Source of the DNA: Flavobacterium sp. BFFFF2
GTDB taxonomy: Bacteria; Bacteroidota; Bacteroidia; Flavobacteriales; Flavobacteriaceae
Length of the DNA: 64,000 bases
Assembly: GCA_002256385.1 (NCBI GenBank)
Contig: NKJD01000011.1
Location: 23,459 to 87,458 of the forward strand
Direction of reading: 5' to 3'
Below, one piece after another: positions 37,543 through 47,942 of the stretch (the first letter of the stretch is position 1; each line of letters begins with the position of its first letter). The position numbers and the translations under genes were made by a program. The notes under the pieces are model-generated. The model was not told where the DNA came from. It made no database searches and worked only from the letters and a program-made list of their open reading frames with translations.

Positions 37543-37591
37543 ATGGGCGTTGGTTTGGCCCACAAAGTACAAAAAAGGATACTCATAGCAC

Positions 37592-37627
37592 AAAAAAATT
37601 CCGAAGCCCAAAAAAGGACTCCGGAAT
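37592..37627 (-). terminator. Terminator upstream of the symporter (ends the mazG-side transcript)
   Basis: ATTCCGAAGCCC (37598-37609) pairs with GGACTCCGGAAT (37616-37627) at 10 of 12 positions with an A6 loop. On the minus strand it is followed by TTTTTTG. The rest of the gap to 37891 holds an imperfect palindrome, TTCCGATAGCTATAGGGA, and a 16-bp tandem repeat near 37842-37880. Confidence 0.8.
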
Positions 37628-37891
37628 GGCAGTACTAAATTTTAATAGATAATGAGCAATTCAAGAATAAATAAACTTTTGTTTGGGTTTTGGTTTGATT
37701 TGAATTTTTAGCAAAGTGAGGATACATGACAAATTTATGCTAACAAAATTTGATGCGTTGTCTGAACCGCATTCGTACCTGAAGCATGAAATACGATCTC
37801 CAGTAAAATCTCAAATCTCATTCCGATAGCTATAGGGATTAAATCCTTCAATCTTTAAATCCTTCAATCTTTAAATCTTTCAATCAGAACT

Positions 37892-38665
37892 TTACAATTT
37901 CTTCGCTTCCTCCCAAAAAACATCCATTTCCGCCAACGTCATTTCCGACAATGGTTTATTGATTTCTTTGGCTTTGCTTTCTAAATACTGAAATCGTTTG
38001 GTGAATTTTTGATTGGTTCGTTCCAACGCATCTTCTGGGTTGATGTTCAAAAAGCGCGCATAATTGATCAGGGAAAACAGCACATCACCAAATTCGGCTT
38101 CCATTTGCGCTTGGTTTTTGTCTTGTACTTCTTTTTGGAACTCGGCCAATTCTTCTTGCACTTTGTCCCACACTTGCTCAGGCCGCTCCCAATCAAAGCC
38201 GACACCTTTTACTTTATCTTGGATGCGGTAGGCTTTTACCAAGGCAGGTAATCCATTCGGCACGCCTTCCAATACCGAACTTTTTCCTTCTTTAAGTTTC
38301 AGTTGCTCCCAATTGCGTTTGACTTCTTCTTCGTCTTTCACGGTAACATCGCCATAAATATGTGGATGCCTTGAAATGAGTTTATCGCAAATAGCATGCG
38401 CTACGTCGGCGATGTCAAAATCGTTGGTTTCACTCCCAATTTTGGCATAAAAACAAATGTGCAGCAGCACATCGCCGAGCTCTTTTTTAATTTCATCGCG
38501 GTCGCCTTTAAGGATGGCATCGGCCAATTCGTAGGTTTCCTCAATGGTTAAATGGCGCAGCGATTCAAATGTTTGTTTCTGATCCCACGGGCATTTTTCG
38601 CGCAATTCGTCCATGATGGTTAATAAACGTGAAAGCGCTTCTAATTGTTCGGCACGGCTATGCAT
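37892..38665 (-). CDS. mazG: Nucleoside triphosphate pyrophosphohydrolase MazG
   Basis: Hydrolyses NTPs to NMP and pyrophosphate, sanitising the pool and in E. coli lowering ppGpp stress signals. It has 257 residues from the ATG at 38665; another ATG at 38674 is possible but lies in the T-tract of the upstream terminator. Two MazG helical domains are visible. The first has CPWDQKQTFESLRHLTIEETYEL and the metal-binding ELGDVLLHI. The second has WDKVQEELAEFQKEV and EFGDVLFSLINYARF. Confidence 0.94.
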   Translation of the reverse strand: MHSRAEQLEALSRLLTIMDELREKCPWDQKQTFESLRHLTIEETYELADAILKGDRDEIKKELGDVLLHICFYAKIGSETNDFDIADVAHAICDKLISRHPHIYGDVTVKDEEEVKRNWEQLKLKEGKSSVLEGVPNGLPALVKAYRIQDKVKGVGFDWERPEQVWDKVQEELAEFQKEVQDKNQAQMEAEFGDVLFSLINYARFLNINPEDALERTNQKFTKRFQYLESKAKEINKPLSEMTLAEMDVFWEEAKKL

Positions 38666-38676
38666 GTTGTACATTT

Positions 38677-38700
38677 AAAAAAACCTGCTTGAAGCAGGTT
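38677..38700 (-). terminator. Terminator between the DUF5606 gene and mazG
   Basis: On the minus strand AACCTGC-TTCAA-GCAGGTT is followed by TTTTT. The T-run runs right up to the first possible mazG ATG. Confidence 0.8.
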
Positions 38701-38710
38701 GTTTGTTGAT

Positions 38711-39139
38711 CTATGCTGTTTTTTCGCCTTCGGCAGTTTCCGTCTCGGCAGGGACCTCTTTGGAAACCATGCCTTTGTTTTGTAAAATGTTATACCAGTT
38801 GAGTGCTTTTTTAATGTCAGAAGCATACACCCGGTCGGCATCGTAATCGGGCACCACCTCGGAAAAATAAGCCGTCATTTCAGCCTGACTTGCTTTGTTT
38901 GAAATGGCAGGGCCTTCATTTTCTTTAACAGCAATGGCCCGGAAAATATCGACCAATGGCCGTTCTTCGGTGTGGGTGTACATGGAAATTTCAGACAACA
39001 AACTCACATTGTTTCGCAAACTTACGGTAATGCGTTTTCCATCAATCAATGATTCGGCCACAAAGCCACTGCGGGTTTGTAATTTTAATTCAAAAAGTCC
39101 TGGTTTGCCCGAAATGGCTAATATTTTGTCTAGTATCAT
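38711..39139 (-). CDS. DUF5606 domain protein
   Basis: A 142-residue soluble protein starting MILDKILAISGKPGLFELKL. Residues about 1-60 are a small beta-rich module (SGFVAESLIDGKRITVSLRNNVSLLSEI) and residues 60-125 are helical. The tail is acidic and disordered-looking (PAETETAEGEKTA). It matches the DUF5606 family found in Bacteroidota near def; function unknown. It starts 27 bases after the def stop and ends at a terminator, so a def-DUF5606 unit is likely. Confidence 0.8.
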   Translation of the reverse strand: MILDKILAISGKPGLFELKLQTRSGFVAESLIDGKRITVSLRNNVSLLSEISMYTHTEERPLVDIFRAIAVKENEGPAISNKASQAEMTAYFSEVVPDYDADRVYASDIKKALNWYNILQNKGMVSKEVPAETETAEGEKTA

Positions 39140-39166
39140 GGTATATATAGTTATTCGATTGGTTTA

Positions 39167-39754
39167 TTAACGTCCTTTTTTAGCAATAAATCGCATTCTG
39201 TAATCGGGGAAAACTTTGCCTTCCATGATATTTTGCAATTTCTTTTTAATTAAGACTTTTTTGAGAGAGGCAATTTTATCGGTAAAAAGTACCCCTTCAA
39301 TATGGTCGTATTCATGTTGAATGACCCGAGCAATGAGGCCATCAAACACTTCAGTATGGGTGTTAAAATCTTCATCTTGGTATTCAATGGTAACCACTGA
39401 CATCCGAGTGACATCTTCGCGTACTTCTGGAATACTTAAGCAACCTTCATTGAAACTCCAACTATTGCCTTCCTCTTTGAGCATCCGCGCATTGATGAAG
39501 GTGCGTTTAAAATTTTTTAATTTTTCTTGTTCTTCGGGACTGTAGTCATCGCTGTCATGAAAGGGCTCGGTGTCAATGACAAACAAACGAATGGATTGCC
39601 CAATCTGAGGGGCGGCCAAACCAACCCCATGCGCATGATACATGGTGTCATACATATTGGCAATGAGTGCCTTGAGCTCTGGATAATCGGGAGCAATGGT
39701 TTTTCCAACTTGGCGTAAAACAGGGTCTCCATAACCGACTATGGGTAGTATCAT
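39167..39754 (-). CDS. def: Peptide deformylase
   Basis: Removes the formyl group from nascent proteins. It has 195 residues, normal length. The three family motifs are GVGLAAPQIG (43-52), EGCLSIP (Cys metal ligand) and QHEYDHIEG (two His ligands and the catalytic Glu). A minus-7 box at 39769-39776 gives a leader of only about 10 bases. Confidence 0.97.
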   Translation of the reverse strand: MILPIVGYGDPVLRQVGKTIAPDYPELKALIANMYDTMYHAHGVGLAAPQIGQSIRLFVIDTEPFHDSDDYSPEEQEKLKNFKRTFINARMLKEEGNSWSFNEGCLSIPEVREDVTRMSVVTIEYQDEDFNTHTEVFDGLIARVIQHEYDHIEGVLFTDKIASLKKVLIKKKLQNIMEGKVFPDYRMRFIAKKGR

Positions 39755-39768
39755 TGTTCAAATTTTGG

Positions 39769-39776
39769 CAAAAATA
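39769..39776 (-). promoter_or_regulatory. Minus-7 box for def
   Basis: The minus strand reads TATTTTTG (TAnnTTTG), 15 bases from the def ATG. Confidence 0.45.
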
Positions 39777-39808
39777 AGATTGTAAAAGGGAAATAGCCCA
39801 ACAGCAAC

Positions 39809-40225
39809 CTATATTTTTTTTCTATTTAGGTAATCTTGTAGTAAAATGGTAGCCGCTATTTCATCGACCGTTCCCTTATTTTGCCGCTGCTTCTTTTTCA
39901 TGCCGCTGGCCAGCATGCTTTGCGAAGCCATTTTGGAGGTAAAACGCTCGTCAATCCAACGTTGTGGCACGTCCGGGAAATGGGTTTGGATTTTATTGGC
40001 CACGGAACGCACGATGGCATCACTTTCAGATGGGCTGCCATCTAATTGTTTGGGTTCGCCAATCACAAAAGCCACGACCTTTTCTTGTGCTAGGTATTTT
40101 TGTAAAAAAGGAATCAGCTGGGGCGTTTCAACGGTGGTTAAACCGGAGGCAATCAGTTGAAAATCATCTGTCACGGCTAGCCCCGTTCTTTTAAGTCCAA
40201 TATCGAAAGCGAGTACACGTGCCAT
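39809..40225 (-). CDS. ruvX: YqgF/RuvX family nuclease (pre-16S rRNA processing or Holliday junction resolvase)
   Basis: A 138-residue RNase-H-fold protein. AFDIGLKRTGLAVTD near the N-terminus carries the first acidic metal ligand. VIGEPKQLDGSPSE and WIDERFTSKMA follow, and KGTVDEIAATILLQDYL holds the final Asp. E. coli YqgF matures 16S rRNA 5' ends; the resolvase label is older. It starts directly after the ligA stop with no gap, so the two are one unit. Confidence 0.93.
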   Translation of the reverse strand: MARVLAFDIGLKRTGLAVTDDFQLIASGLTTVETPQLIPFLQKYLAQEKVVAFVIGEPKQLDGSPSESDAIVRSVANKIQTHFPDVPQRWIDERFTSKMASQSMLASGMKKKQRQNKGTVDEIAATILLQDYLNRKKI

Positions 40226-42286
<2,061 letters not shown>

Positions 42287-42317
42287 CTAATTTTTATTTG
42301 TTGAAATAAATGATGAT

Positions 42318-42608
42318 CTAAGCCAGAACCATTTCCCATAATTTCTCTGGGCTTTGTCGATTATCCCAAAAGGCAGTAATAATTATTTCAGTCCCCTTTA
42401 ATTTGTAGTAAATGCTAAAGTTGCCCATTGCAGCTTCGCGCGTGTCTGAAAAATTAGTCGCTTTTCCAGCGAGTGGATTTTCTGCGATGAGTTGAAGTTG
42501 TTCTTTAATGAGTACCATTAATTTTTCGGCATACAGGGTTGATTTGTTTCGAATGGTCCAGTATTTTAATATTTGTCGCTGCAGCTTAACAGCTGTTTTC
42601 AGTCCAAA
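42318..42608 (-). pseudogene. RelE/ParE-type toxin gene, N-terminus lost (decayed)
   Basis: The open frame runs from an in-frame TAG at 42611-42609 to the stop at 42318, up to 96 codons. The first ATG is at 42518, giving only 66 residues. Before that Met the frame reads VKLQRQILKYWTIRNKSTLY. That is the expected helical region of a ParE-like toxin, so a 66-residue start would drop it. The rest (NPLAGKATNFSDTREAAM, IYYKLKGTEIIITAFWDNRQSP) fits the family's RNase/gyrase-poison fold. It follows a broken antitoxin gene, so the module is probably inactive. Confidence 0.65.
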
Positions 42609-42850
42609 CTATAGATTTTGATCCATTCCAAATCCATTTTATCGAGCGCATCTTGCGAAATGATCCGATTATTTTCAATATCATCATCACTCATTGATAA
42701 CATCCTAATTTGGAAGTCTGAGCGTTAAATAATATCATTTTTTTCAGCACTTGCGTTTACCAGCTTATAAAGTGCTGTTAAATACGCTGAATTGGAAATG
42801 GTAAGTAATTTGTCGATCATGCTATTTCTGATTTGATCTGCTCCTGTCAT
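42599..42850 (-). pseudogene. Antitoxin gene with an in-frame nonsense codon (decayed)
   Basis: From the ATG at 42850, 41 codons are followed by TAA at 42727-42725. The same frame then continues for 41 more residues (RSDFQIRMLSMSDDDIENNR, later ISQDALDKMDLEW) to a TGA at 42601-42599. The second half looks like the C-terminal neutralising tail of a Bacteroidota antitoxin that pairs with RelE/ParE toxins. The first half is a short helical dimerisation region. The TAA therefore looks like a point mutation. It lies directly upstream of the toxin remnant, with overlapping ends. Confidence 0.65.
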
Positions 42851-42941
42851 AATGATTCCATTTATACAGAGGTTGTGAATTTATCCTAGATTTCAAAAAA
42901 ACCTTTAACCAGCGCTTTTTACATTTTGAAATTTATAGATA

Positions 42942-45161
42942 TTATTTGGTCGCATTGTCCCGTAAAACCTTGTCGATGCCATCAATTTTTTTGATGTTTT
43001 CTATGAGCTTTTTCAAAATGCTATTGTTTTGAACCACAACCGTCACTTTTCCATTAAACAAGCCTGCCTCGCCATTCAGCGAAATACTTTGGATGTTGAC
43101 ATTCATGTTGTTGGAAATCACTTTGGTCAATTCGTTGGTTAAGCCCAAACTGTCCATACCCGTAATATTCAAGGTTGCTTTAAATTCTTGCTGGGTCGAG
43201 TCGATCCATTTGGCTTGCAAAATGCGGTAGGCATAATTTGATTGCAAGGCCAAGGCGTTCGGACAGTCTTTTTTGTGTACTTTAATACCTTCATTGATGG
43301 TTAAAAAGCCGAACACTTCATCGCCAGGTATGGCGTTGCAACAACTCGATAATTTGTAGTCTAATCGGTCTTGTTCATTGCCAAACACCAGCAAATCATA
43401 GTGGCTGCTGAGTTCGTCTTTGTTGAGGTCTTCGTTGACAGGAGCCGTCCGCTTAATGCGGTTTTTGAAGAAGTTGATAAAACTGTTGTTCTTTTGGGCC
43501 GCGAACTCTTTGAGCTGTTGGTTTTCAATGGATCCAATCCCGATGCGGTAAAATAAATCGAGGCTGGTTTTTAGTTTAAAAAAGGTAACCAATTCATTTA
43601 CAACCGCTTCTGATAAGGTAATTTTAAGGTGCTTTAATTTTCGGGCCAACACTTCTTTGCCATCTTCGGCCAGTTTTTTCATGTCCTCGTTGAGCACATT
43701 CTTGATCTTGTTTTTGGCTCGAGCGGTTGTCACATAATCAAGCCAATGCAAGGTTGGTTTTTGGCTGCCAGAAGTGATGACTTCAATTTGATCGCCACTT
43801 TTAAGTTCATAATTCAAGGGAACCAATTTGCCGTTTACGCGCGTCCCCCGTGTTTTAATGCCAATTTCGGAGTGTATATCAAAAGCAAAATCTAGCGCTG
43901 TAGCGCCTTTTGGCAGCGATTTGATGTCGCCCTTTGGTGTAAAAACAAAGATTTCTTTGGCGTATAAATTCAATTTGAAGTCTTCGACAAAATCCACGGC
44001 ATTGGATTCTGAATTCTCAAGAGCTTCACGCAATAAATTGAGCCAAGTGTCGAGCCCGTTTTCTTCGGTTGACCCTTGTTTGTATTTGTAATGAGCAGCA
44101 TAGCCTTTTTCTGCAATTTCATCCATGCGTTCACTGCGAATCTGAATTTCAACCCAACGCCCTTTTGGCCCCATCACGGTGACGTGCAAAGCCTCATAGC
44201 CCGTCGATTTGGGCGATGAAATCCAATCGCGCAATCGGGATGGACTGGGGCGATAATGGTCAGTAACCAAAGAGTAAATTTTCCAAGCCAAGAATTTTTC
44301 GTCATGTGGCTCAGACTTGTAGATGATCCGCAGCGCGAATTTGTCATAGACCTCTTCAAAAGTGACGTTTTGCGAGGCCATTTTTCGGCGAATCGAATAA
44401 ATGGATTTCGGGCGTCCTTTAATGATGAAATCAACGCCTTCTTTCTGTAAAGTGTCTTTTAACACGTCAGAAACCAGTTTGATATATGCATCTTGCTCCT
44501 CTTTGGTTTCTTTTATTTTACTGACAATCTCCGTGTAAATTTGAGGCTCCGTGTATTTGAGGCCCAAATCTTCGAGCTTGGTTTTAATGTTGTACAAGCC
44601 CAAACGGTGGGCTAGGGGGGCATAAATATATAAAGTCTCGGAGGCAATTTTTTCTTGTTTATATTGAATCATCGAGTCCATGGTTTGCATATTGTGCAAA
44701 CGATCGGCAATTTTAATCAAGATCACCCGCACGTCATCATTGAGGGTGAGCAGCATTTTTCTGAAATTTTCGGCCTGAACCGAAATGTTCATGTCTTTTT
44801 TTACCTGCGAAATTTTAGTTAACCCCTCGACCAATTGGGCAATTTTCGGATTAAATTGCTTTTCAAGATCTTCGACTGTAATGGGTGTATCCTCAACCAC
44901 ATCGTGCAACAAAGCTGCTGCAATGCCCGTGGCGCCTAAACCAATTTCAAAAGCCACAATTTTGGCCACCCCAATCGGATGAAAAATATAAGCCTCTCCC
45001 GATTTACGTCGTTGGTCTTTGTGTGCCTCTACTGCCACATCAAAAGCCTTGCGAATCAGTTTTTTATCATCAACCGACAGGGTTTGATAACTGATGCGAA
45101 GTAATTCTTTGTATTCCCGAGCTATTGCTTTGTTTTCTTCTTCAAGATCCACGGCGGTCAT
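42942..45161 (-). CDS. rsh: Bifunctional (p)ppGpp synthetase/hydrolase (RelA/SpoT homologue)
   Basis: Makes and degrades the stringent-response alarmone. It has 739 residues. The HD hydrolase domain (about 45-200) keeps AALLHDVVEDTPI and the metal His residues. The synthetase domain has RPKSIYSIRRKM, DKFALRIIY and GYEALHVTVMGPKGRWVEIQIRS. Then come TGS (IFVFTPKGDIKSLPKGATALDFAF), a helical and Cys/His region (SSCCNAIPGDEVFGF) and a C-terminal ACT domain. It is transcribed alone from the edge of the long repeat gap. Confidence 0.96.
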   Translation of the reverse strand: MTAVDLEEENKAIAREYKELLRISYQTLSVDDKKLIRKAFDVAVEAHKDQRRKSGEAYIFHPIGVAKIVAFEIGLGATGIAAALLHDVVEDTPITVEDLEKQFNPKIAQLVEGLTKISQVKKDMNISVQAENFRKMLLTLNDDVRVILIKIADRLHNMQTMDSMIQYKQEKIASETLYIYAPLAHRLGLYNIKTKLEDLGLKYTEPQIYTEIVSKIKETKEEQDAYIKLVSDVLKDTLQKEGVDFIIKGRPKSIYSIRRKMASQNVTFEEVYDKFALRIIYKSEPHDEKFLAWKIYSLVTDHYRPSPSRLRDWISSPKSTGYEALHVTVMGPKGRWVEIQIRSERMDEIAEKGYAAHYKYKQGSTEENGLDTWLNLLREALENSESNAVDFVEDFKLNLYAKEIFVFTPKGDIKSLPKGATALDFAFDIHSEIGIKTRGTRVNGKLVPLNYELKSGDQIEVITSGSQKPTLHWLDYVTTARAKNKIKNVLNEDMKKLAEDGKEVLARKLKHLKITLSEAVVNELVTFFKLKTSLDLFYRIGIGSIENQQLKEFAAQKNNSFINFFKNRIKRTAPVNEDLNKDELSSHYDLLVFGNEQDRLDYKLSSCCNAIPGDEVFGFLTINEGIKVHKKDCPNALALQSNYAYRILQAKWIDSTQQEFKATLNITGMDSLGLTNELTKVISNNMNVNIQSISLNGEAGLFNGKVTVVVQNNSILKKLIENIKKIDGIDKVLRDNATK

Positions 45162-46207
45162 AAAACTAAATTTTCATAAAAATAGGGAAATATGCGTTGC
45201 GAGAATGAAAATTTATTGAAAGATTTAAAGATTTAAAGATTGAAGGATTTGAAATTTAAAGTTTGAGATTTGAGATTGGGGAATTAATTTGGAAATTTGG
45301 AAATGTGAAAATTTGAAAATGTTTTTTGTGAAATGTGAATTATTTTTATGCTAGGTGCACAAATAGGAATTTTTCACCATGTGGGCTTCCCAACTTTTGA
45401 TTTTCAACTTTTGATTTTTGCCTTCTATTCATTTTATAACTTAATGAATCAAAGGTTTTCAAACATATGGATATCTTTGCTATAGGGGAGGGCACGGAGC
45501 GTCTTGCGGTAGCAAAATGTCTGGCTCAAGTGATATTTGTTCGGAAAACAACTTAACCCAGGGCCGAAGGCACGAACGGAGTTAATTTTGAATGATGAAT
45601 TTTGAATGATGAATTTTACAATTGAAACTTAAAACAAATTTTCAACTTTCACTCCATTTTATAACAAACGCAATCACCACGAATATAACAGATAAATACC
45701 TTTGCCCTGAGGGTGGGCACGGAGTCGTCTTGCGGTAGCAAAATGTCTGGCTCAAGTGATATTTGTTCTGAAAACAACTTAACCCAGGGCCGAAGGCACG
45801 AACGGAGTTAATTTTGAATGATGAATTTTGAATTTTGAATTTTACAATTGAAACTTAAAACAAACTTTCAACTTTCACTCCATTTTATAACAAACGGTAT
45901 CACCACGAATATAACAGATAAATTACTTTGCCCTGAGGGTGGGCACGGAGCGTCTTGCGGTAGCAAAGCGTCTGGTTTTAGAAAATTAGCTTCGGGAAAA
46001 GACTTTCGACTTTCGACTTTCGACTTTTGACTTTTGACTTTTGACTCTTTTTGTAGGGATTTACAATAGTTTATCGAGTTTAAATTTGGCTGAAGGGTAT
46101 TTAATTACTTCTTTTGTAATCAGTGCAATGAAGTGGCTTTGCCTCATCGTTTTGCATTAATTTCTAGTATCATAAAATGGAATCAATTTAACATACAAAA
46201 ACGACCT
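45162..46207. repeat. Repeat-filled gap: three R-type units with their own minus-7 boxes, plus short tandem repeats
   Basis: There is no gene in about 1,050 bases. R-type units are at about 45489-45583, 45712-45812 and 45938-46010. Each is preceded by a similar 60-70 base leader (TTTTATAAC, later ATAACAGATAAAT). The first two leaders end in TAnnTTTG: TATCTTTG at 45472-45479 and TACCTTTG at 45697-45704. The units carry TTGC-GGTA-GCAA and GCC-GAA-GGC mini-hairpins. Between them lie AT-rich 7-8 bp repeats such as GATTTAAA, TTTTGAATGATGAA and GACTTTC/GACTTTT arrays. Confidence 0.8.
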
Positions 46208-46708
46208 ATGAAATCAATTAAACCTACCCTGCTACTCCTTTTCGGAATGGCTTTTTGTGGCGTGCATGCCCAAAACATGTATGTCATGCCTAATGCAGGA
46301 ACCCAAAGTGTGTATTCCGTGGCCAATATTCAGAAGATTACTTTTTCGGGGGGCAATATGTTGGTGACCAACACAACGGGTGGCAATGGCACTTTTGCCT
46401 TGGCGGACAACCGCTATGTGAAATTTGCTGATTTTCCGTTAGAAGTTGCCGCGAATGAACGGGCAAACAACCGCTTTTTTGTCTATCCAAACCCGGTAGG
46501 TACGATATTGAACCTTGCCAATTATAATGGTACCCAAACCATCAGCCAATTGGCCATTTACAGCATGGATGGCCGCTTGCTCCTTACCCAAAACGCTTTT
46601 ACAGGCAACAACCCACAAGTGGAAGTAAGCCATTTGCCAGCCGGGAGCTATTTATGTAAGATAATGGCAGGCAACCAAACCCAAACGATTCAATTCCTAA
46701 AACAATAA
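46208..46708 (+). CDS. Small secreted protein with T9SS type A sorting domain
   Basis: A 166-residue protein from the ATG at 46208. A Sec signal peptide (LLLLFGMAFCGVHAQ) is followed by a short region with SVANIQKITFSGGNM. The C-terminal domain of about 75 residues is the type IX sorting tag: FFVYPNPVGTILNL, IYSMDGRLLL, VEVSHLPAGSYLCKI and an end in TIQFLKQ. It would be exported by the Sec system and then through the T9SS, whose PorU and PorV are encoded at 56.6-61.7 kb. There is no other domain, so it is nearly a bare tag; its role is unknown. Confidence 0.85.
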   Translation: MKSIKPTLLLLFGMAFCGVHAQNMYVMPNAGTQSVYSVANIQKITFSGGNMLVTNTTGGNGTFALADNRYVKFADFPLEVAANERANNRFFVYPNPVGTILNLANYNGTQTISQLAIYSMDGRLLLTQNAFTGNNPQVEVSHLPAGSYLCKIMAGNQTQTIQFLKQ

Positions 46709-46799
46709 ACTTTAAAACCTGACCTGAGGCCAAAGGCCGATTGGCACTAAGGAAAACTTGAAACTTGAAACCTTAAACTTGAAACAAAACAACTACCCC

Positions 46800-47564
46800 A
46801 TGAAAAAACAATACATTCTCCTAACCCTATTAGTACTAACAATAACCACGCTCCAAGCCCAAAACGACTCCATTTACTTTTGGAAGTCGGGGGCTTTATT
46901 GGAAAAACGTTCCATTAAAACCGCCGATTTGGACAGCATTACGTTTAAGCAGCCAACACCAGCCATTGCCAGCGTAACCATTTGCACCCAAACATGGATG
47001 TTGAAAAATCTGGACGTGACCACCTACAGCGACGGCACCCCGATCCCGCAAGTAACCAACCAAACCGCTTGGCAAAACTTAACCACTGGTGCTTGGTGCT
47101 ATTACGAAAACGACCCAGCCAAAGGCGCAATTTATGGCAAGTTATACAATTGGTATGCCGCCGCAGGTATTTACGATGCGGCTTCGGCAGCCAACCCCGC
47201 TTTGCGCAAAAAGCTAGCCCCCACTGGCTGGCATGTACCCACGGATGCGGATTGGACGACACTATATATATGTGTTGGAGGAGAAAGTGTAGCAGGAGGC
47301 AAAATGAAAGAAACAGGAACAGCGCATTGGCAAAGTCCCAATACTGATGCAACCAACAGCACTGGATTTACAGGTCTTCCAGGTGGTTTCCGCAATAACA
47401 ATGGTACATTCGTAAACATTCGTAAAGTCGGCGAGTGGTGGAGTTCTTCTGAGTTTTCTACGGCAGACGCTTGGTACCACTACATCTGGAATCAATTCAC
47501 CGATGCCTCCCACGACTACGGAAATAAGACTAAGGGTTCTTCGGTCCGTTGCCTCAGGGATTAA
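46800..47564 (+). CDS. FISUMP-domain secreted protein, tandem copy 1
   Basis: A 254-residue protein from the ATG at 46800 with a Sec signal (MKKQYILLTLLVLTITTLQAQ). A conserved module NDSIYFWKSGALLEKRSIKT follows. The Fibrobacter-succinogenes major paralogous (FISUMP) domain covers about 60-254, with WMLKNLDVTTYSDGTPIPQV, APTGWHVPTDADW, GLPGGFRNNNGTF, WWSSSE and the end SVRCLRD. The fold is C-type-lectin/FGE-like; members are surface proteins of unclear function. The second copy at 47943 is almost identical in the first 160 residues and very different after that. The 91-base gap before it holds degenerate repeat pieces. Confidence 0.85.
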   Translation: MKKQYILLTLLVLTITTLQAQNDSIYFWKSGALLEKRSIKTADLDSITFKQPTPAIASVTICTQTWMLKNLDVTTYSDGTPIPQVTNQTAWQNLTTGAWCYYENDPAKGAIYGKLYNWYAAAGIYDAASAANPALRKKLAPTGWHVPTDADWTTLYICVGGESVAGGKMKETGTAHWQSPNTDATNSTGFTGLPGGFRNNNGTFVNIRKVGEWWSSSEFSTADAWYHYIWNQFTDASHDYGNKTKGSSVRCLRD

Positions 47565-47751
47565 ATAGAAGGAATAGTAGAAAGGCAAGAAGAACTGGTG
47601 CTAATTTTGAATGATGAATTTTAAATTTTGAATTGGTTTTTATATAATTCAATGGCTGTCATAATAGGTACTGATCGGAATTCAGCAAAACTTTAAACTT
47701 TAAACTTGACCCGAGGCCAAAGGCCGAACGGTCCATATGAGATATAGAGGA

Positions 47752-47792
47752 GGAAGCCCAGTGGGCTTCAGGTACGCGAGCTTTAGCTCGCC
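47752..47792. repeat. P-type double-hairpin element, covarying copy
   Basis: GAAGCCC-AGT-GGGCTTC is followed by GCGAGCT (47776-47782), TT and AGCTCGC (47785-47791). Compared with 34630-34645, one A-T pair is replaced by G-C on both arms. Confidence 0.75.
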
Positions 47793-47798
47793 TCAACA

Positions 47799-47924
47799 AA
47801 ACCTGAAACCTGAAACCTGAAACCTGAAACCTGAAACCTGAAACCTGAAACCTGAAACCTGAAACCTGAAACCTGAAACCTGAAACCTGAAACCTGAAAC
47901 CTAAAACCTGAAACCTGAAACTTG
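47799..47924. repeat. AAACCTG heptamer array, 18 units, just upstream of FISUMP copy 2
   Basis: Sixteen exact AAACCTG units plus one AAACCTA and one AAACTTG, 126 bases in all. It ends 18 bases before the ATG at 47943. Confidence 0.97.
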
Positions 47925-47942
47925 AAACAAAACAACAACCTC

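Larger units (their letters stand above)
47565..47942. repeat. Gap between the FISUMP copies: P-type hairpin element and long heptamer array
   Basis: It contains GAGGCCAAAGGCCGAACGG (an R-type tail with a GGCC-AAA-GGCC hairpin), a P-type double hairpin at 47752-47792 and the AAACCTG array at 47799-47924. The layout matches 34561-34694. Confidence 0.85.

Noticed and set aside
46945..47352. A 135-codon minus-strand frame opposite FISUMP copy 1
   Set aside because: Trp/Cys/Arg-rich translation typical of antisense to a secreted protein; no start context and the sense frame is clearly coding.
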